From positions 1 to 33,736 of the forward strand of contig WFXH01000041.1 of the NCBI GenBank assembly GCA_015490715.1: DNA of 33,736 nucleotides. The letters run 5' to 3'. The notes beneath the pieces were generated by a model, which was not told the origin of the DNA, ran no database searches, and saw only the letters and a program-made list of their open reading frames with translations. The position numbers were made by a program, and so were the translations under genes. Of the stretch, positions 32,304 to 33,736 are shown piece by piece. This DNA is from Saprospiraceae bacterium (GTDB taxonomy: Bacteria; Bacteroidota; Bacteroidia; Chitinophagales; Saprospiraceae). Each line of letters opens with the position of its first letter. Positions within the stretch are counted from its first letter, which is position 1.

Positions 32304-33736
32304 TTACATGGGCACGCCTGTGGCCTGTATTTTGTAGAGATTGTAATACAACCCATCGGTATCGCTGAGCAATTGGGCATGGGTGCCCTGTTGGACGATG
32401 CGTCCGTTTTGGAGCACGATGATCTTGTCGGCATCGAGAATGGTCGACAGCCGATGTGCAATGATGATGGAGGTGCGTCCCTGCATGAGCCGCTCGAGTG
32501 CTTCCTGGACGAAGTGTTCGGATTGGGCATCGAGGGAGGAAGTCGCTTCGTCGAGGATGAGTAGTCGCGGATTTTTGAGGATGGCACGGGCAATGGCTAT
32601 GCGTTGACGCTGGCCGGCCGAGAGCTGAAAGCCCTTATCTCCCACATACGTGCGCAGGCCATCGGGGAGTCGCTCGATAAATTCCATGGCATTGGCGAGT
32701 TCGGCGGCACGTCGTACCTCTTCGATGCTTGCTTGAGGATTGCCATACCGGATATTGTCTTCGATGGTTCCGCTAAAGAGCATGACCTCTTGGGGTACCA
32801 CTGCGAGTTGTGCGCGATATTCCGTCAAGGGAAAATCCTCGATGGGACGCCCGTTAATGCATATCGTTCCTTTTGTGGGGCGATAAAAACGCAGTATCAA
32901 CTGGGTGAGCGTGGTCTTGCCTGCCCCGCTTGGACCGACGAGAGCTACCTTTTGCCCTTCTTCAATGGTAAAGCGCACTCCCTTGAGCACTTCGACATCA
33001 GGACGAGAGGGATAGGCAAAGTAGACGTCTTCAAAATGCAGGTCTCCCCGAAGGTAATTTTTGGGACGGACTTCAACCCGCGCGATCGGCGTTTCAGAGG
33101 GGTATTCGAGTATTTCCAGCACGCGCGCTGCAGCCCCGACACTTTCGCTGAGCTGTGTAAAGAGATTGCCCAGCCCCGCAATAGCTCCTCCCATGATCGC
33201 CGTATACATCACAAAGGCAAACAAATCGCCCACATCCATCATGCCCTTGCTGACATACCATGCGCCCAACCAGAGGATGAGAAACAATGCCCCAAACAAA
33301 AACGTCACAATAAAGATGAAAAAGAGCCCTTTGACGCGAGCAAATTTTAACGAGATCTGCACCACGCTATCGATAGCATTGCGATACTTGCGCATCTCCA
33401 TCCACTCCGCTACAAAGGCCTTGACGGTGCGAATGTGTTGGATGGCTTCTTCGACGATGTGGTTGGCCGTAGCGAGACTGTCTTGCCGACGCCGCGAGAA
33501 GCGCTTGATATACCGCCCAAAGACCATGGCTAAGATGACGACTACGGGAAAAGTCAACAACATCCATAGGGTCAGCCTCGGCGCTATCCAAATGAGGACC
33601 GCCAAACCAACCATCATGATGATAATCTGGCGCAAAAATTCCGCAAGAGTCACACTAAAAGCACTTTGCAAACGCTCAACATCGGTGGTAATGTAGCTGG
33701 TGAGCTCACCGGTCTTTTTGTCGTCAAAATATTGTA
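32304..33736 (-). CDS. ABC exporter, fused membrane and ATPase domains (MsbA/ABCB type, 5' partial)
   Basis: The frame is open to the window edge, beginning in the membrane domain at QYFDDKKTGELTSYITTDVERLQ, so the start lies outside; a codon at 33671 is an internal TTG. About 477 residues are visible. The membrane helices IIIMMVGLAVLIWIAP, MLLTFPVVVILAMVF, FFIFIVTFLFGALFLILWLGAWYV and LFAFVMYTAIMGGAIAGL are seen. The ATPase part has Walker A GPSGAGKTT, Q-loop VVPQEVMLFSGTI, signature LSAGQRQR, Walker B LLILDEATSSLD and switch His in IIIAHRLST, all intact. It is a homodimeric or heterodimeric exporter in the inner membrane, probably for lipids, lipid-linked glycans or drugs. It ends five bases before recF. 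Confidence 0.93.
   Translation of the reverse strand, partial: QYFDDKKTGELTSYITTDVERLQSAFSVTLAEFLRQIIIMMVGLAVLIWIAPRLTLWMLLTFPVVVILAMVFGRYIKRFSRRRQDSLATANHIVEEAIQHIRTVKAFVAEWMEMRKYRNAIDSVVQISLKFARVKGLFFIFIVTFLFGALFLILWLGAWYVSKGMMDVGDLFAFVMYTAIMGGAIAGLGNLFTQLSESVGAAARVLEILEYPSETPIARVEVRPKNYLRGDLHFEDVYFAYPSRPDVEVLKGVRFTIEEGQKVALVGPSGAGKTTLTQLILRFYRPTKGTICINGRPIEDFPLTEYRAQLAVVPQEVMLFSGTIEDNIRYGNPQASIEEVRRAAELANAMEFIERLPDGLRTYVGDKGFQLSAGQRQRIAIARAILKNPRLLILDEATSSLDAQSEHFVQEALERLMQGRTSIIIAHRLSTILDADKIIVLQNGRIVQQGTHAQLLSDTDGLYYNLYKIQATGVPM

Noticed and set aside
1-33736. Search for CRISPR arrays, tRNA/rRNA genes, insertion sequences, phage or defence genes
   Set aside because: No regularly spaced direct repeats, cloverleaf sequence, transposase, integrase or recognisable defence protein was found; intergenic gaps are too short to hide a large element.

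Overview
The window looks like a chromosomal segment of a Bacteroidota bacterium, probably a Saprospiria/Lewinella-like lineage. The supporting signs are a very large cysteine-rich HYR-type surface protein with a type IX secretion (T9SS) sorting tail, a second T9SS-sorted protein, a SusC/SusD pair, an S46 dipeptidyl-peptidase, a Bacteroidota-type FtsE homologue, the recF-DUF721 neighbourhood, and promoter -7 elements of the form TAnnTTTG upstream of several genes. No tRNA, rRNA, CRISPR array, transposase, integrase or phage gene was seen. The region reads as ordinary, densely coded chromosome with accessory surface functions, and no intergenic stretch exceeds about 160 bases.

Layout. 3-4355 (+) is the 3' part of a giant secreted protein (HYR-like modules, then dockerin-like, cohesin-like and T9SS domains), closed by a strong terminator. 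4509-6707 (+) is an S46 dipeptidyl-peptidase with the Arg expected of acidic-residue-specific DPP11 enzymes. 6834-13476 (+) is a tight four-gene surface-glycan operon: YfhO-like membrane protein, GT4 glycosyltransferase, D-glucuronyl C5-epimerase-like protein and an AsnB-type amidotransferase. 13473-14678 (-) is a thiolase. 14775-21808 (-) is a translationally coupled outer-membrane uptake operon: SusC, SusD, a small lipoprotein and a PKD/beta-propeller lipoprotein. 21936-23268 (-) holds a 4HBT thioesterase and a YihY membrane protein. 23354-24037 (+) is an FtsE-like ATPase that has lost several catalytic residues; it overlaps murB tail to tail. 23994-27198 (-) holds murB, a DUF6794-like secreted protein and a T9SS-sorted protein. 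27350-28621 (-) is the conserved Bacteroidota protein usually labelled 'asparagine synthetase B', divergent from a VWA membrane protein (28780-30873, +). 30883-33736 (-) is an operon of an ABC exporter (cut by the window edge), recF and a DUF721/DciA-like gene.

Most interesting points: the FtsE-like protein keeps Walker A but has Q-loop Gln to Glu, Walker B Glu to Thr and switch His to Arg; the glycan operon pairs uronate C5-epimerisation with a probable amidotransferase; dockerin-like and cohesin-like modules sit in one T9SS-exported chain; and a true AsnB and a misnamed 'asparagine synthetase B' can be compared within the same window.

Limits: all functions are assigned by reading motifs and remembered family features. 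No database search, structure prediction or alignment was run.
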